Assembly: GCA_024330185.1 (NCBI GenBank) | Contig: JANDLV010000029.1 | Location: forward strand, 1 to 49,522 | Direction: 5' to 3' | Length of the DNA: 49,522 nucleotides | Source of the DNA: Candidatus Siliceabacter maunaloa | GTDB lineage: Bacteria; Actinomycetota; Thermoleophilia; Solirubrobacterales; Solirubrobacteraceae | Part shown: one piece after another, positions 8,652-15,795 of the stretch | Layout of the letters: each line of letters opens with the position of its first letter | Numbering within the stretch: position 1 is the first letter of the stretch | Program-made: the position numbers and the translations under genes | The notes under the pieces: generated by a model | What the model saw: the letters and a program-made list of their open reading frames with translations, nothing else | What the model was told of the DNA's origin: nothing | Databases searched by the model: none

Positions 8652-9186
8652 CGACCAGGTCCACGACGAAGACCAGCGTCTCGTCGGGCCCGATCGCGGG
8701 CGGGCTGCCGGAGGCGCCGTAGGCCATGTCCGGCGGGATGACGAGCTGCCGACGGCCCCCCTCGCGCATACCCACCAGGCCCTCGTCCCAGCCCTCGATG
8801 ACCATGCCGGCGCCCAGCTCGAAGATGAACGGCTGGCCGAGATCCCAGGAGGCGTCGAACTCCTCGCCGGTGGCGTAGCTGACGCCGACGTACTGCATCG
8901 TCAGCGTGTCGCCCGCCTCCGCTGCCTCGCCCTCACCTTCCACGATGTCCTCGGTCTCCAACTCCGTGGGCGGCTCGCCCTCGGGCACCTCCACGGCCGG
9001 CTTGACCGAGGTGTCGGTGAGGTCGCCACCCTCCTCGGGAGGTGCGGGCGGGGTCTCGAAGGCCGGCGGGGTGGTCTGCGCGGCCTGGTTCTCGGAGCCC
9101 TCGTCGTCGCTCCCGCAGCCGGCGGCGATAAGGGCGGACACGGCGATCGCCGTCGCGGCGGCCTTGCGAAGAGGGAAGGAGGACAT
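8641..9186 (-). CDS. FKBP-type peptidyl-prolyl cis-trans isomerase, lipoprotein
   Basis: A 181-residue exported protein. The N-terminus is a lipoprotein signal ending in ALIAAGCGSD, so Cys24 would be lipidated and the protein would sit on the outer face of the membrane. An acidic, proline-rich linker (residues 25-75) is followed by a single FKBP domain (residues 80-181). That domain includes FDASWDLGQPFIFELGAG, IEGWDEGLVGMREGGRR and IPPDMAYG, which line the isomerase pocket. It likely helps fold secreted proteins. TAGGGT 8 nt upstream of the ATG suggests a leaderless message. Confidence 0.9.
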   Translation of the reverse strand: MSSFPLRKAAATAIAVSALIAAGCGSDDEGSENQAAQTTPPAFETPPAPPEEGGDLTDTSVKPAVEVPEGEPPTELETEDIVEGEGEAAEAGDTLTMQYVGVSYATGEEFDASWDLGQPFIFELGAGMVIEGWDEGLVGMREGGRRQLVIPPDMAYGASGSPPAIGPDETLVFVVDLVEIG

Positions 9187-9194
9187 GGGCGGGG

Positions 9195-9200
9195 ACCCTA
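9195..9200 (-). promoter_or_regulatory. -10-like TAGGGT for the FKBP gene
   Basis: TAGGGT on the minus strand ends 8 nt before ATG 9186, with no Shine-Dalgarno between. Confidence 0.5.
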
Positions 9201-9279
9201 GCCCGCGGGCGTGCCCGGGGTCACCGCTTTGGCCCGATGAAGCAGTCGAGGCGCTTGACAGCCGGGGATCTAGGCTCGG

Positions 9280-9900
9280 TTGGCGGTGCTCGCCTCCGAT
9301 GTCCTCGCCTTTGTGCGCGCCGCGCTGCCGCCGCGCCCCGCTCGCCTGCTCGAGGTCGGGGCGGGCGATGGCGAACTGGCTGAGCTGCTGAGGCGAGACG
9401 GCTATGACGTGGTTGCCATCGACCCTGCTTCCGCGACGCCGACGGTCCGCGCTGCGGCGCTGCATGAGTTGCAGGAGCCGTCGGCGAGCTTCGATGCTGC
9501 GGTGGCCGTCGTCTCGCTGCATCACGTCGAGCCGCTCGGCGAGTCCTGTCAGCGGCTCGGCGAGCTGGTGCGGGCCGGGGGGACGCTGGTCGTGGACGAG
9601 TTCGACGTCGAGCGCCTCGACGAGCGTGCGGCGCACTGGTTGCTTGCGCACCGCCAGCCAGTCGGTCGCGAGCACCACGCCGAGCCCGCCGACTTCGTCG
9701 CTGATCTGCGCGACCACATCCATCCTCTGCGCCTCGTGCTCGAGGCCCTGAGCGAATGGTTCCGGCTCGAGGAGCCCGTGCGCGGCCCCCACCTGCACCG
9801 CTGGGAGCTACCGCCCGGCCTTCAGGCCGCCGAGGAGCACCTCATCGCGGCGGGCCGGCTGCCTGCCATCGGCGTCCGACTGGTCGGCACACGGAGGTAG
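9280..9900 (+). CDS. Class I SAM-dependent methyltransferase
   Basis: A protein of about 206 residues with the Rossmann methyltransferase motif I LLEVGAGDGELAELL (about residues 22-36), an acidic strand end DVVAIDPA (motif II), and a post-motif VVSLHHVEPL, all typical of Methyltransf_11/25-type enzymes. The substrate is unknown. The start is either TTG 9280 or GTG 9286; TAGGCT at 9271-9276 fits a leaderless GTG 9286 start better. The gene stands alone between the divergent FKBP gene and the tRNA cluster. Confidence 0.8.
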   Translation: MAVLASDVLAFVRAALPPRPARLLEVGAGDGELAELLRRDGYDVVAIDPASATPTVRAAALHELQEPSASFDAAVAVVSLHHVEPLGESCQRLGELVRAGGTLVVDEFDVERLDERAAHWLLAHRQPVGREHHAEPADFVADLRDHIHPLRLVLEALSEWFRLEEPVRGPHLHRWELPPGLQAAEEHLIAAGRLPAIGVRLVGTRR

Positions 9901-9951
9901 CGGCCGGGCCGGGCCGGGAGGGGAGCATCTCCGCTCGCATAAGGCGGCGGA

Positions 9952-10025
9952 TGCCCGGGGTGGGATTCGAACCCACACTGAGTCGGGTTTGAGCCGATTC
10001 CCTCTGCCAGTTGGGGTACCCGGGC
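9952..10025 (-). tRNA. tRNA with anticodon CAA (Leu codon UUG) but short variable loop
   Basis: A 74-nt cloverleaf. It has a perfect 7-bp acceptor stem (GCCCGGG/CCCGGGC), discriminator A, a D-arm containing GG, anticodon loop CTCAAAC (U33, anticodon CAA) and T-arm GTGGG-TTCGAAT-CCCAC. The anticodon stem has one A-C mismatch at 27-43. The variable loop is only 5 nt, whereas leucine tRNAs normally have a long variable arm, as the two other Leu tRNAs in this window do. CCA is not encoded. Charging identity is therefore uncertain. Confidence 0.75.
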
Positions 10026-10057
10026 GTGGCCGCGAAGCGTAGGGCTCGAGCGGGCGG

Positions 10058-10300
10058 TCAGGCCGCCCGGGGCACCGCACCACCGCGGTCATCGTCGACC
10101 CGGCGCTCGACCTCGGTCTGCCAGTTCTGGAGGAAGCCGAGCATTGCGAAGGCGATGAACGACCTGCACGCCGAGGATCACGAAGGTGATCAGGCCCGGG
10201 AGCAGGAGAGCACGACGAACCACTTGACGATCTTCGAGCTCGCCTTGCCGCGGTTGGGGTACTCGAGGACGGTCCCGCGCGTGGGTGCTGGCTGCGCCAC
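10058..10300 (-). pseudogene. Frameshifted small membrane protein gene
   Basis: GTG 10300 begins MAQPAPTRGTVLEYPNRGKA and runs to SSKIVKWFVV, then hits a stop. The next frame carries LLPGLITFVILGVQ, and the first frame resumes with FIAFAMLGFLQNWQ and ends with RRVDDDRGGAVPRAA at 10058. Joined, this is an 80-residue protein with two hydrophobic segments. Two opposite single-base indels between roughly 10160 and 10215 would explain it. The start and stop are in the same frame, so the gene was recently intact, or the indels are sequencing errors. I do not recognise the family. A -10-like TAAGGT (minus strand, 10308-10313) ends 7 nt before the start. Confidence 0.6.
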
Positions 10301-10344
10301 GTGGCGGACCTTACAATCCCGTTGGGGCGCGCGTGGCGCTTCGT

Positions 10345-10426
10345 GCGGGCGTGGTGGAACCGGTAGACACGCCGGCTTTAGGTGCCGGTGGCGCAAGCCA
10401 TGGGGGTTCGAATCCCTCCGCCCGCA
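10345..10426 (+). tRNA. tRNA-Leu (anticodon TAG)
   Basis: An 82-nt class II tRNA. It has acceptor GCGGGCG/CGCCCGC, Leu-type D-arm GGTAGACAC, anticodon loop TTTAGGT (anticodon TAG), long variable arm TGGCGCAAGCCA and T-loop TTCGAAT. CCA is not encoded. Confidence 0.93.
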
Positions 10427-10684
10427 TCAACTCGAAGTGTCAGCGCTCTCTCTCAGCACGCCTGATATCCCACGCCCGGTGTCGCCGATCACCACCCGGA
10501 CGCGGTCCTCGTGGTCCGGCCCCCGTGCGCCCCGGTCAACGCGGTAGACCTGCCCCATGATCAAGGCGTCTGACCCGGAGTGTTCGAGAGCATTGGCGAG
10601 CATCTCCCAAACGCCTTCGGCCATCGCCTCCAGTAGGTGCGGGTCAACGTGGTCGCGCAACTGCCTCCAGAGCAGATGCGACAT
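10427..10684 (-). pseudogene. Relic of a HATPase-type ATP-binding protein abutting tRNA-Leu
   Basis: The 85-codon frame from ATG 10684 reads MSHLLWRQLRDHVDPHLLEA, then WEMLANALEHSGSDA and VRVVIGDTGRGISGVL. These are an N-box (NALEHS) and G1-box (DTGRGI) of a GHKL/HATPase_c domain as in histidine kinases or RsbW-like proteins. The domain breaks off just after the G1 box, and the stop codon begins at the first base after the tRNA-Leu 3' end. The rest of the ATP lid is missing. A recombination event at the tRNA could have truncated it. Confidence 0.55.
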
Positions 10685-10874
10685 GGCTTGCGCGCCACCG
10701 GAGGAAGCGCGGGCACGCGCGCAAACTACTTCTCCGGGCTTTCTGCTTTCTGGGCAGTGTCGAGCACCCCTGGAGATAGTTGCAGGAAGCGTGGTCCGGT
10801 TGGGACCCAAAGCGAACCCATGTTCCCAGTCGGGCCGGTCGAGACGGCTCTACACTTAGGGCCCAGCCCCGCTC

Positions 10875-10948
10875 GGGGGAGTGATCTAGCTGGCCCAAGA
10901 GCGCGGTCTCCAAAACCGTGAACCCGGGTTCGAATCCCGGCTCCCCCG
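10875..10948 (+). tRNA. tRNA-Trp (anticodon CCA)
   Basis: A 74-nt class I tRNA. It has acceptor GGGGGAG/CTCCCCC with discriminator G, anticodon loop CTCCAAA (anticodon CCA) and T-arm CCGGG-TTCGAAT-CCCGG. CCA is not encoded. Confidence 0.93.
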
Positions 10949-10952
10949 CTTG

Positions 10953-11210
10953 ACCGAGGAGGCCTCATCCTGGTCAACGACGCCGGCGGGCAGCACTTCG
11001 TCCCCTCCCCATCAGCTCTGGCGGGGATGGTCCATTCCAGCGGGGCTCGTGGCGCTCCCGGCCTCGCCGCTGGGACGGCCGTCCAGCGAGAGCACCATCA
11101 CTCTCAACGGCGCCCGCGACAACTGGTCCGGCCGCTGGTCGCCGCCTGGCCTGGCCAAGGAGGACGGCATCGTCCCCATGGAGGTTCGACGCGCACCCGC
11201 CGCCTGGTAG
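10953..11210 (+). pseudogene. Relic of a short-chain dehydrogenase/reductase
   Basis: Two pieces of an SDR survive in different frames. The first has LILVNDAGGQHFVPS, matching the central NNAG strand. The second, from about 11080 to TAG 11208-11210, reads STITLNGARDNWSGRWSPPG and ends in a basic tail. That matches the C-terminal end of 2,4-dienoyl-CoA-reductase-like SDRs (ITxDGxRDNWFGPWPPPG). The N-terminal cofactor loop and the catalytic Ser-Tyr-Lys core between the pieces are deleted. It fills the gap between tRNA-Trp and tRNA-Gly. Confidence 0.6.
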
Positions 11211-11274
11211 GCGCCCGACCGTCGCGAGAGCCGTGCCGGCAACTCCGCGGTCGCGTACGATGGGCGTGATCCGC

Positions 11275-11345
11275 GCGGGCGTGGTGTAACGGTTGCACAA
11301 GACCCTTCCAAGGTCTCAGTGCCGGTTCGAGTCCGGTCGCCCGCT
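11275..11345 (+). tRNA. tRNA-Gly (anticodon TCC)
   Basis: A 71-nt tRNA. It has acceptor GCGGGCG/CGCCCGC, discriminator T, anticodon stem AGACC/GGTCT, loop CTTCCAA (anticodon TCC) and T-loop TTCGAGT. CCA is not encoded. Confidence 0.93.
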
Positions 11346-11376
11346 TGAGCCCGCTTGACGTAGACTCCGGACTCCT

Positions 11377-11450
11377 CGGGGAGTGGCGCAGTCTGGTAGC
11401 GCACCCGGCTGGGGGCCGGGCGGTCGCAGGTTCAAATCCTGTCTCCCCGA
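11377..11450 (+). tRNA. tRNA-Pro (anticodon GGG)
   Basis: A 74-nt tRNA. It has acceptor CGGGGAG/CTCCCCG with discriminator A, anticodon stem CCCGG/CCGGG, loop CTGGGGG (anticodon GGG) and T-loop TTCAAAT. TTGACG-TAGACT lies just upstream at 11355-11366. Confidence 0.93.
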
Positions 11451-11597
11451 TCAGGCGACGAGGCCACGGAAGGCCTGCATAGAGCGACCTGACCGCCTTG
11501 ATGCTCCCTCGCGCGACCCCGCCGTTGGGGAACCTTTGCCGCCGGGAGACAGACGCGCGTCAACTCGGCGACCAGTCGGGTGCGCGCCGTTCTGCGT

Positions 11598-11627
11598 ACC
11601 GAGGGTTCGAATCCCCCTCCGCTGAAC
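11598..11627 (+). pseudogene. tRNA 3'-end relic
   Basis: The sequence CCGAGGGTTCGAATCCCCC followed by TCCGCTG looks like the T-arm and 3' acceptor strand of a tRNA (perhaps Ser-type). One A-C mismatch lies in the T-stem, and no matching 5' half occurs upstream. It may be a leftover attachment-site copy or a decayed tRNA gene. Confidence 0.35.
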
Positions 11628-11638
11628 CGCCAGAGGTG

Positions 11639-11770
11639 TCAAGGCCGGTTGAGATGCGGGTCACTCGCGTCGGGGTGAGTAGTGGGCCACGCCGCGCTGT
11701 GGTGGTCGACTGTCTCTTCGATGAGGTTGAAGGTTCCCCAGCCCGCCGCGAGCAGACCCAACTCTACGGT
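11639..11770 (-). pseudogene. Relic of a DUF2243-like membrane protein
   Basis: A minus-strand frame reads LLAAGWGTFNLIEETVDHH, matching the GWGxFNLxEGxxDHHxLxxHH signature of DUF2243 membrane proteins. It then runs into non-matching sequence and stops at 11639-11641. Only about 40 codons remain and they overlap the promoter region of the ArsR gene. Confidence 0.4.
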
Positions 11771-11782
11771 TGTACACTCGTA
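11765..11782. promoter_or_regulatory. Palindromic operator over the arsR-type promoter
   Basis: The 18-bp site TACG-N2-TGTACA-N2-CGTA is perfectly symmetric in its 14 defined bases. It covers the -10-like TACACT (11773-11778) that lies 7 nt before the GTG start of the ArsR regulator. Binding here would block transcription of the sulfur operon, as expected for autoregulation by an ArsR repressor. Confidence 0.65.
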
Positions 11783-11785
11783 TGC

Positions 11786-12139
11786 GTGCCTGGACTCACG
11801 CCTGAGCTGGCCGAGCTGGTGGCCCGTAGATTCGCGCTGCTGGGCGAGCCCTCGCGGGTGCGCCTGCTCGACGCGCTGCACGAGCGCGGGGAGGCCTCGG
11901 TGGGCGAGCTGGCCGACGCGGTGGGCGCCAGCCACGCCAACGTGTCCAAGCACCTCAACCTGCTCTTCGGTGAGCGCATGGTCGCCCGGCGGCGCGACGG
12001 GCCGCGCGCGGTCTACCGCATCAGCGACCCGACGCTGATCCGTCTGTGCGAGGACGTCTGCGCCGGCGTGCGCCAGGGCCTGCGCGAGCTCAACGCGCTC
12101 ATCGACGAACCTGCGAACCATCAGGAGGCCACTCCATGA
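11786..12139 (+). CDS. ArsR-family transcriptional repressor of the sulfur operon
   Basis: A 117-residue winged-helix protein. Residues 12-95 carry an ArsR-type domain (RFALLGEPSRVRLLDALHE, then recognition helix SHANVSKHLNLL and wing RRRDGPRAVYRI). There is no ELCVCDL metal motif; the only cysteines are a C-x3-C pair in the C-terminal helix (LCEDVCAG). Next to a persulfide dioxygenase, a thiol-based reactive-sulfur sensor in the style of BigR/SqrR is plausible. The GTG start is chosen because a TACACT -10 box ends 7 nt before it and an 18-bp palindrome overlaps that box. Its stop overlaps the next start (ATGA). Confidence 0.85.
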   Translation: MPGLTPELAELVARRFALLGEPSRVRLLDALHERGEASVGELADAVGASHANVSKHLNLLFGERMVARRRDGPRAVYRISDPTLIRLCEDVCAGVRQGLRELNALIDEPANHQEATP

Positions 12140-13542
12140 TCTTCCGTCAGATAACGCACGACGACCTGGGCTGTGCCTCGTATCTCATCGGCGACGAGAA
12201 GGCGGGCTTGGCGGCGGTCGTGGACCCGCGCTTCGAGGTCGACGAGTACCTCGAGCTCGCTCGCTACATGGGCACGAGCATCGAGCACATCTTCGAGACC
12301 CATAACCACGCCGACCACGTGTCCGGCCACGGCCGCCTGGCCGCGGCGACCGGCGCGACGATCCACATCCACCGCGACGCCGGCGCCGACTACGACCACG
12401 AGCCCATCGACGACGGCGACGAACTCGACCTCGGCGCACTGAAGGTGCGCGCCCTGCACACCCCCGGCCACCGCCCCGAGCACACCGCCTTCGCGCTCGT
12501 CGACACCAATCGGAGCACCGAACCCTGGGCGATCCTCACCGGCGACACCCTCTTCGTCAACGACGTGGCCCGCCCCGACCTGGCCATCGAGAAGGCGCAG
12601 GGCGCGCGCGGCATCTTCCGCTCGCTGCACGGCAAGCTGCTCGGGCTGCCGGCCGAGACCGAGGTCTGGCCCGGGCACCTCGGCGGCTCGATGTGCGGCG
12701 GCCCCGGCATGGACATGAAGACCTCCTCCACCATCGGCTACGAGCGCATCAACAACCCGACGCTCGCGATCACCGACGAGGACGAGTTCGTCGAGCAGGC
12801 CCTGGCCAAGCTCGGCCCCCAGCCACCCAACTTCGAGGCGATCGTCGCGCTCAACAAGGGGCCGCTGGTCACCGAGGGCGTGGAGCTGCTGCCCCTCGCG
12901 CCCCGGCAGGTCGAGCAGAAGCACGCCTCCGGGGCGCTGCTGGTGGACGTGCGCACCGACCAGCAGTTCGACGACGCGCACATCCCCGGCGCTCTGTGCA
13001 TCCCGATGCTCAACGCCGGGTTCGGCTCGAAGCTGGCCTGGCTGGCCGACCTCGACCAGGAGATCGTGCTCGTGGGCCGCGACGGCGAGGACGGGCGTCG
13101 GGCCGGCCGGCTGGCGGTCGCGGTCGGGATCCGCAAGATCGCCGGCTACCTGCACGGCGGCATGACGAGCTGGCGCCAGGAGCGCCGGCCGGTGGCGCGC
13201 ATCGAGCGCCTAGCCCTCGAGGACCTCCCCGCCCGCGTCGAGGCCCAGGGCGAGCTGCAGCTGCTCGACGTCCGCGAGCAGGCCGAATGGGACGCCGGGC
13301 ACATCCCGGGCTCCACCTTCACGCCCTGGCACGACATCATCGCGCTTCCCGAGGGGCTGGACGCCGCCGCGCCGGTCGCCGTCCTGTGCGGCTCCGGTCA
13401 GCGCGCGGCGACGGCGGCCAGCTTGGTGCAGCGGTTCGGCGTGGAGGCGGTCATCCACGTAGTCGATGGCGGCGTGCCGAAGTGGGGTCGCCTGGGCCAC
13501 TCGGTCGAGCGCTCCTACGCGCCCGCGGGCGCGAAGGCCTGA
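12136..13542 (+). CDS. Persulfide dioxygenase-like MBL-fold hydrolase fused to two rhodanese domains
   Basis: A 468-residue protein. Residues 1-240 are a metallo-beta-lactamase fold with THNHADHVSGH (H56, H58, D60, H61), TPGHRPEH, TGDTLF and WPGHLGGSMCG, as in ETHE1/BlaB-type persulfide dioxygenases. Two rhodanese domains follow (about 285-355 and 375-460). The first has no cysteine where the active loop should be (VLVGRDGEDG), so it is probably structural. The second has LCGSGQRA and should be active. The reaction is oxidation of glutathione- or protein-bound persulfide to sulfite, with sulfur transfer by the rhodanese. AGGAGG at 12122 gives a strong ribosome site. Its product, sulfite, fits the TauE exporter two genes downstream. 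Confidence 0.88.
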   Translation: MIFRQITHDDLGCASYLIGDEKAGLAAVVDPRFEVDEYLELARYMGTSIEHIFETHNHADHVSGHGRLAAATGATIHIHRDAGADYDHEPIDDGDELDLGALKVRALHTPGHRPEHTAFALVDTNRSTEPWAILTGDTLFVNDVARPDLAIEKAQGARGIFRSLHGKLLGLPAETEVWPGHLGGSMCGGPGMDMKTSSTIGYERINNPTLAITDEDEFVEQALAKLGPQPPNFEAIVALNKGPLVTEGVELLPLAPRQVEQKHASGALLVDVRTDQQFDDAHIPGALCIPMLNAGFGSKLAWLADLDQEIVLVGRDGEDGRRAGRLAVAVGIRKIAGYLHGGMTSWRQERRPVARIERLALEDLPARVEAQGELQLLDVREQAEWDAGHIPGSTFTPWHDIIALPEGLDAAAPVAVLCGSGQRAATAASLVQRFGVEAVIHVVDGGVPKWGRLGHSVERSYAPAGAKA

Positions 13543-13546
13543 GCGG

Positions 13547-14113
13547 ATGTCGGCCGCCGACGACCTGCGGGGTGAAGTCATCGCCCGCCTGCGCGCCCTG
13601 CATGCCCTCAAGGCCGGCGCGCTGCGCATGTTCGACCCGATGCTCGCGTCCGTGGCCTCCGCGCGCGACGACGACGCCCTGAACGAGGTCAGCGACCTGC
13701 TGGGCCGCATGCACGGCGTCTTCGGCGCCCACCGCGAGGCGACGGCCAACGACGCCGGCAAGCTCGCCGTGCGCCTCACGGTGCTGGGCGCCGGCCGCTC
13801 GCGGGCCAAGACCGCCGCGGTGGGCGCCGGCTCCGCGGTCCGGGCCCGGGCAGGGGCGCTGGGTGGGATGGACTTCGGCGCCGCAGCCCGCGACGCGTTC
13901 GTCTTCGAGCACCTCGAGATCGCCCAGGCCAACCTGCTCGAACAGGTCGCCACCCGCGCCGGCGACGAGGCCACCGCGCAGGTTGCCCGCGAGATCCGGG
14001 CCTCCGACCAGGACATGGCCGCCACCATCGACCGCAACTGGACCAACGTCCTCACGCTCGCGCTGGCGACGCGGGGCCTGCCGACCCATCGCCCCCCCGA
14101 GGGCAGCGAGTGA
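13547..14113 (+). CDS. Ferritin-like DUF892 (YciE/YciF-type) protein
   Basis: A 188-residue, largely helical protein. The segment AFVFEHLEIAQANLLEQVA near residue 120, followed by GDEATAQVAREI and DQDMAATI, resembles the paired helices of ferritin-like DUF892 stress proteins. The metal ligands cannot all be placed with confidence. It lies 4 nt after the dioxygenase and 20 nt before the exporter, so it belongs to the same operon and may handle iron or oxidative stress linked to sulfur oxidation (inference). ATG 13547 is the only reasonable start. Confidence 0.65.
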   Translation: MSAADDLRGEVIARLRALHALKAGALRMFDPMLASVASARDDDALNEVSDLLGRMHGVFGAHREATANDAGKLAVRLTVLGAGRSRAKTAAVGAGSAVRARAGALGGMDFGAAARDAFVFEHLEIAQANLLEQVATRAGDEATAQVAREIRASDQDMAATIDRNWTNVLTLALATRGLPTHRPPEGSE

Positions 14114-14133
14114 CCCGCCGCCGGCGGGCCTGA

Positions 14134-14910
14134 ATGATCCTGCTGGCCATCCCCTTCGGCCTGGCCATCGGGCTGATCGTGGGCGCCGTCGGCGGGGGCG
14201 GCGCGATCCTCGCCCTGCCCGTGCTCATCTACGTGCTCGGCGAGCCGGTGACGCCGGCCTCGACGGCCTCGCTCATCGTGGTGGCGCTGGCGGCCGCCGT
14301 GGGCGCCGGCTCGCTCGCCCGTCACGGCCAGGTGTGCTGGCGCCTGGCGTTCACCTTCGCGGCGCCGGCCGCGGCGGCCTCGCTGCCGGCCGCCCTCGCA
14401 AACGAGGCGGTCAGCGGCGCGCTGCTCATCCTCGCCTTCGTCCCGATCATGCTCCTCGCCGCCGCGGCGACCTGGCGGCGCGCCGGGTCGGACGCCGCCG
14501 GCGAGGAGCGCGACTGCCCTTCTCCAGCGCTCGGGCGCGTGCTGGTGGCCGGGACGACGGTCGGCGTCCTCACCGGCTTCTTCGGCGTGGGCGGTGGATT
14601 CGTCATCGTTCCCGTGCTCAGCCTGTGGCTCGGGGTGACCTTCCGCCACGCCGTCGCCACCTCACTGGTCATCATCAGCCTCACCGGCGTCGCGGCGCTG
14701 GCCAGCCACCTCGTCGTCGGCGCCGGACTCGACCTCTCGGTCACCGCGGCGCTGGCCGTCCCCACCGCCGTCGGCGCGCTCGCCGGCACGGTCGTCGCTC
14801 GGCGCCTGCCTCAGCAGGCCCTGGCGCGAGGCTTCGCGGTGCTGGTGGCGGTGGTCGCCGTCGCGCTGCTGGTGGACACCCTCGCGCTCGGCGGCCCGCC
14901 CACGGGCTAG
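14134..14910 (+). CDS. TauE/SafE-family sulfite or sulfur-anion exporter
   Basis: A 258-residue integral membrane protein with about eight hydrophobic helices arranged as two repeats. Each repeat starts with the family glycine signature (GLIVGAVGGGGAILALPVL near residue 10, and TGFFGVGGGFVIVPVL near 147). TauE/SafE proteins move sulfite, sulfoacetate or related anions across the membrane. After a persulfide dioxygenase, sulfite export is the natural role. It is the last gene of the ArsR operon. Confidence 0.85.
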   Translation: MILLAIPFGLAIGLIVGAVGGGGAILALPVLIYVLGEPVTPASTASLIVVALAAAVGAGSLARHGQVCWRLAFTFAAPAAAASLPAALANEAVSGALLILAFVPIMLLAAAATWRRAGSDAAGEERDCPSPALGRVLVAGTTVGVLTGFFGVGGGFVIVPVLSLWLGVTFRHAVATSLVIISLTGVAALASHLVVGAGLDLSVTAALAVPTAVGALAGTVVARRLPQQALARGFAVLVAVVAVALLVDTLALGGPPTG

Positions 14911-15326
14911 CGATCGGGCGGCTCGGGGTCCGACGGTCGCAGGGGTGGTGCATCCGGCCGCACAGTCGATGAAGGTCGGGCTGGCGCTGACAACGACTCC
15001 GTGGGCCACGAAGCCGAGCAGGCAGAGGATCCCCGGGGCTGGGCCCCGCCGACCGCGACGGAGAATCGCGAGCATCGCATCCTGCCGGGGCGACTACTAC
15101 GCTCGCGCTGAGTCGCTCGTCTCGTGTGGGAGCGTCTGGGCGAGGGGGCCTCAGGGCTTGAGGTGCGTATCGAGCTGGATGGGTTGTGCACACAGGAGAC
15201 GCCGGGCAGCCTCCCCAATCGCCAGCGACTGGTCACGCCGCATGTCCGGCGCGCACAACCTCGCTGATGCTCCCACGCCCGACCAGCCGGCCGGGCGGAT
15301 GTGTAGAACGACAGTCGACTGACGGT
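14911..15326. other. Gap of about 416 bp without a convincing gene
   Basis: Several short frames occur, including a 30-codon minus-strand frame starting MRRDQSLAIGEAARRLLCAQ (about 15241 down to 15150) and a hydrophobic minus-strand stretch near 15000, but none has good support. A 10-bp palindrome CAGTCGACTG (15312-15321) just before the antitoxin gene could be its operator. Confidence 0.4.
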
Positions 15327-15574
15327 ATGACGGTGGTCCGCCGAGATCTCACCGCGGTGCGGACCACCTTGGAGATCGACGATGACGTCATCCTCGCCGC
15401 GCGAGAACTCGCGCGAGAGGAGAGGAGGTCGATCGGCGCCGTGGTCTCGGACCTCGCGCGGCGAGGGCTGGCGCCGGCCAGGGTCGAGCGCGAGCACGGG
15501 AGGCCCGTGATCCGGTCGCCCGCCGGCGCGCCACCCATCACGTCAGAGAGGTTCGCAGAGCTCTCGACGAGGAT
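15327..15574 (+). pseudogene. VapB-type antitoxin, frameshifted near its end
   Basis: The frame starts MTVVRRDLTAVRTTLEIDDD (GTG 15357 is an alternative) and continues AARELAREERRSIGAVVSDL, a ribbon-helix-helix antitoxin as in VapB partners of PIN toxins. Near the end the current frame reads through into the toxin gene. A shift at about 15555-15560 would give ALDED followed by TGA at 15572-15574, the normal short VapB ending 11 nt before the toxin start. So the antitoxin seems to have lost its stop by an indel, although most of it is intact. Confidence 0.55.
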
Positions 15575-15585
15575 TGAACTAGAGC

Positions 15586-15795
15586 GTGGCCCTGCTGGAC
15601 GTCAATGCGCTGGTCGCGCTCGCGTGGGACGTTCACGTCCACCACGACGCCGTCGCAACGTGGTTCGATGCGAGGACAGGCCGTGGGCGACGTGTCCGGT
15701 GTCCGAAGCCGCAGCGATACATCGTTGGTCAAGAAACGTGTGATCGCCCACATCGCGGAGGTCGCTTCAGGACGTACAGGCGTCATCAACGCTGA
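15586..15795 (+). pseudogene. VapC-type PIN toxin, truncated and frameshifted
   Basis: GTG 15586 begins VALLDVNALVALAWDVHVHH and DAVATWF, the first strand of a PIN-domain ribonuclease with its first catalytic Asp (LLDVNAL). The family then expects a GWATCPLTEAG-like segment. Here RPWATCPVSEAAA appears in another frame, and the later acidic residues are missing. The toxin is therefore dead, leaving a VapBC relic. Confidence 0.6.

Noticed and set aside
9251-9276. TTGACA next to TAGGCT as a classic -35/-10 pair before the methyltransferase
   Set aside because: The spacing is only 10 nt, far from the usual 16-18; the TAGGCT box alone is more credible.
14662-15075. A hydrophobic minus-strand frame starting MLAILRRGRRGPAPG as a secreted peptide
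   Set aside because: The frame runs without a stop into the antisense of the TauE gene, and no ribosome site or clear cleavage end is seen.
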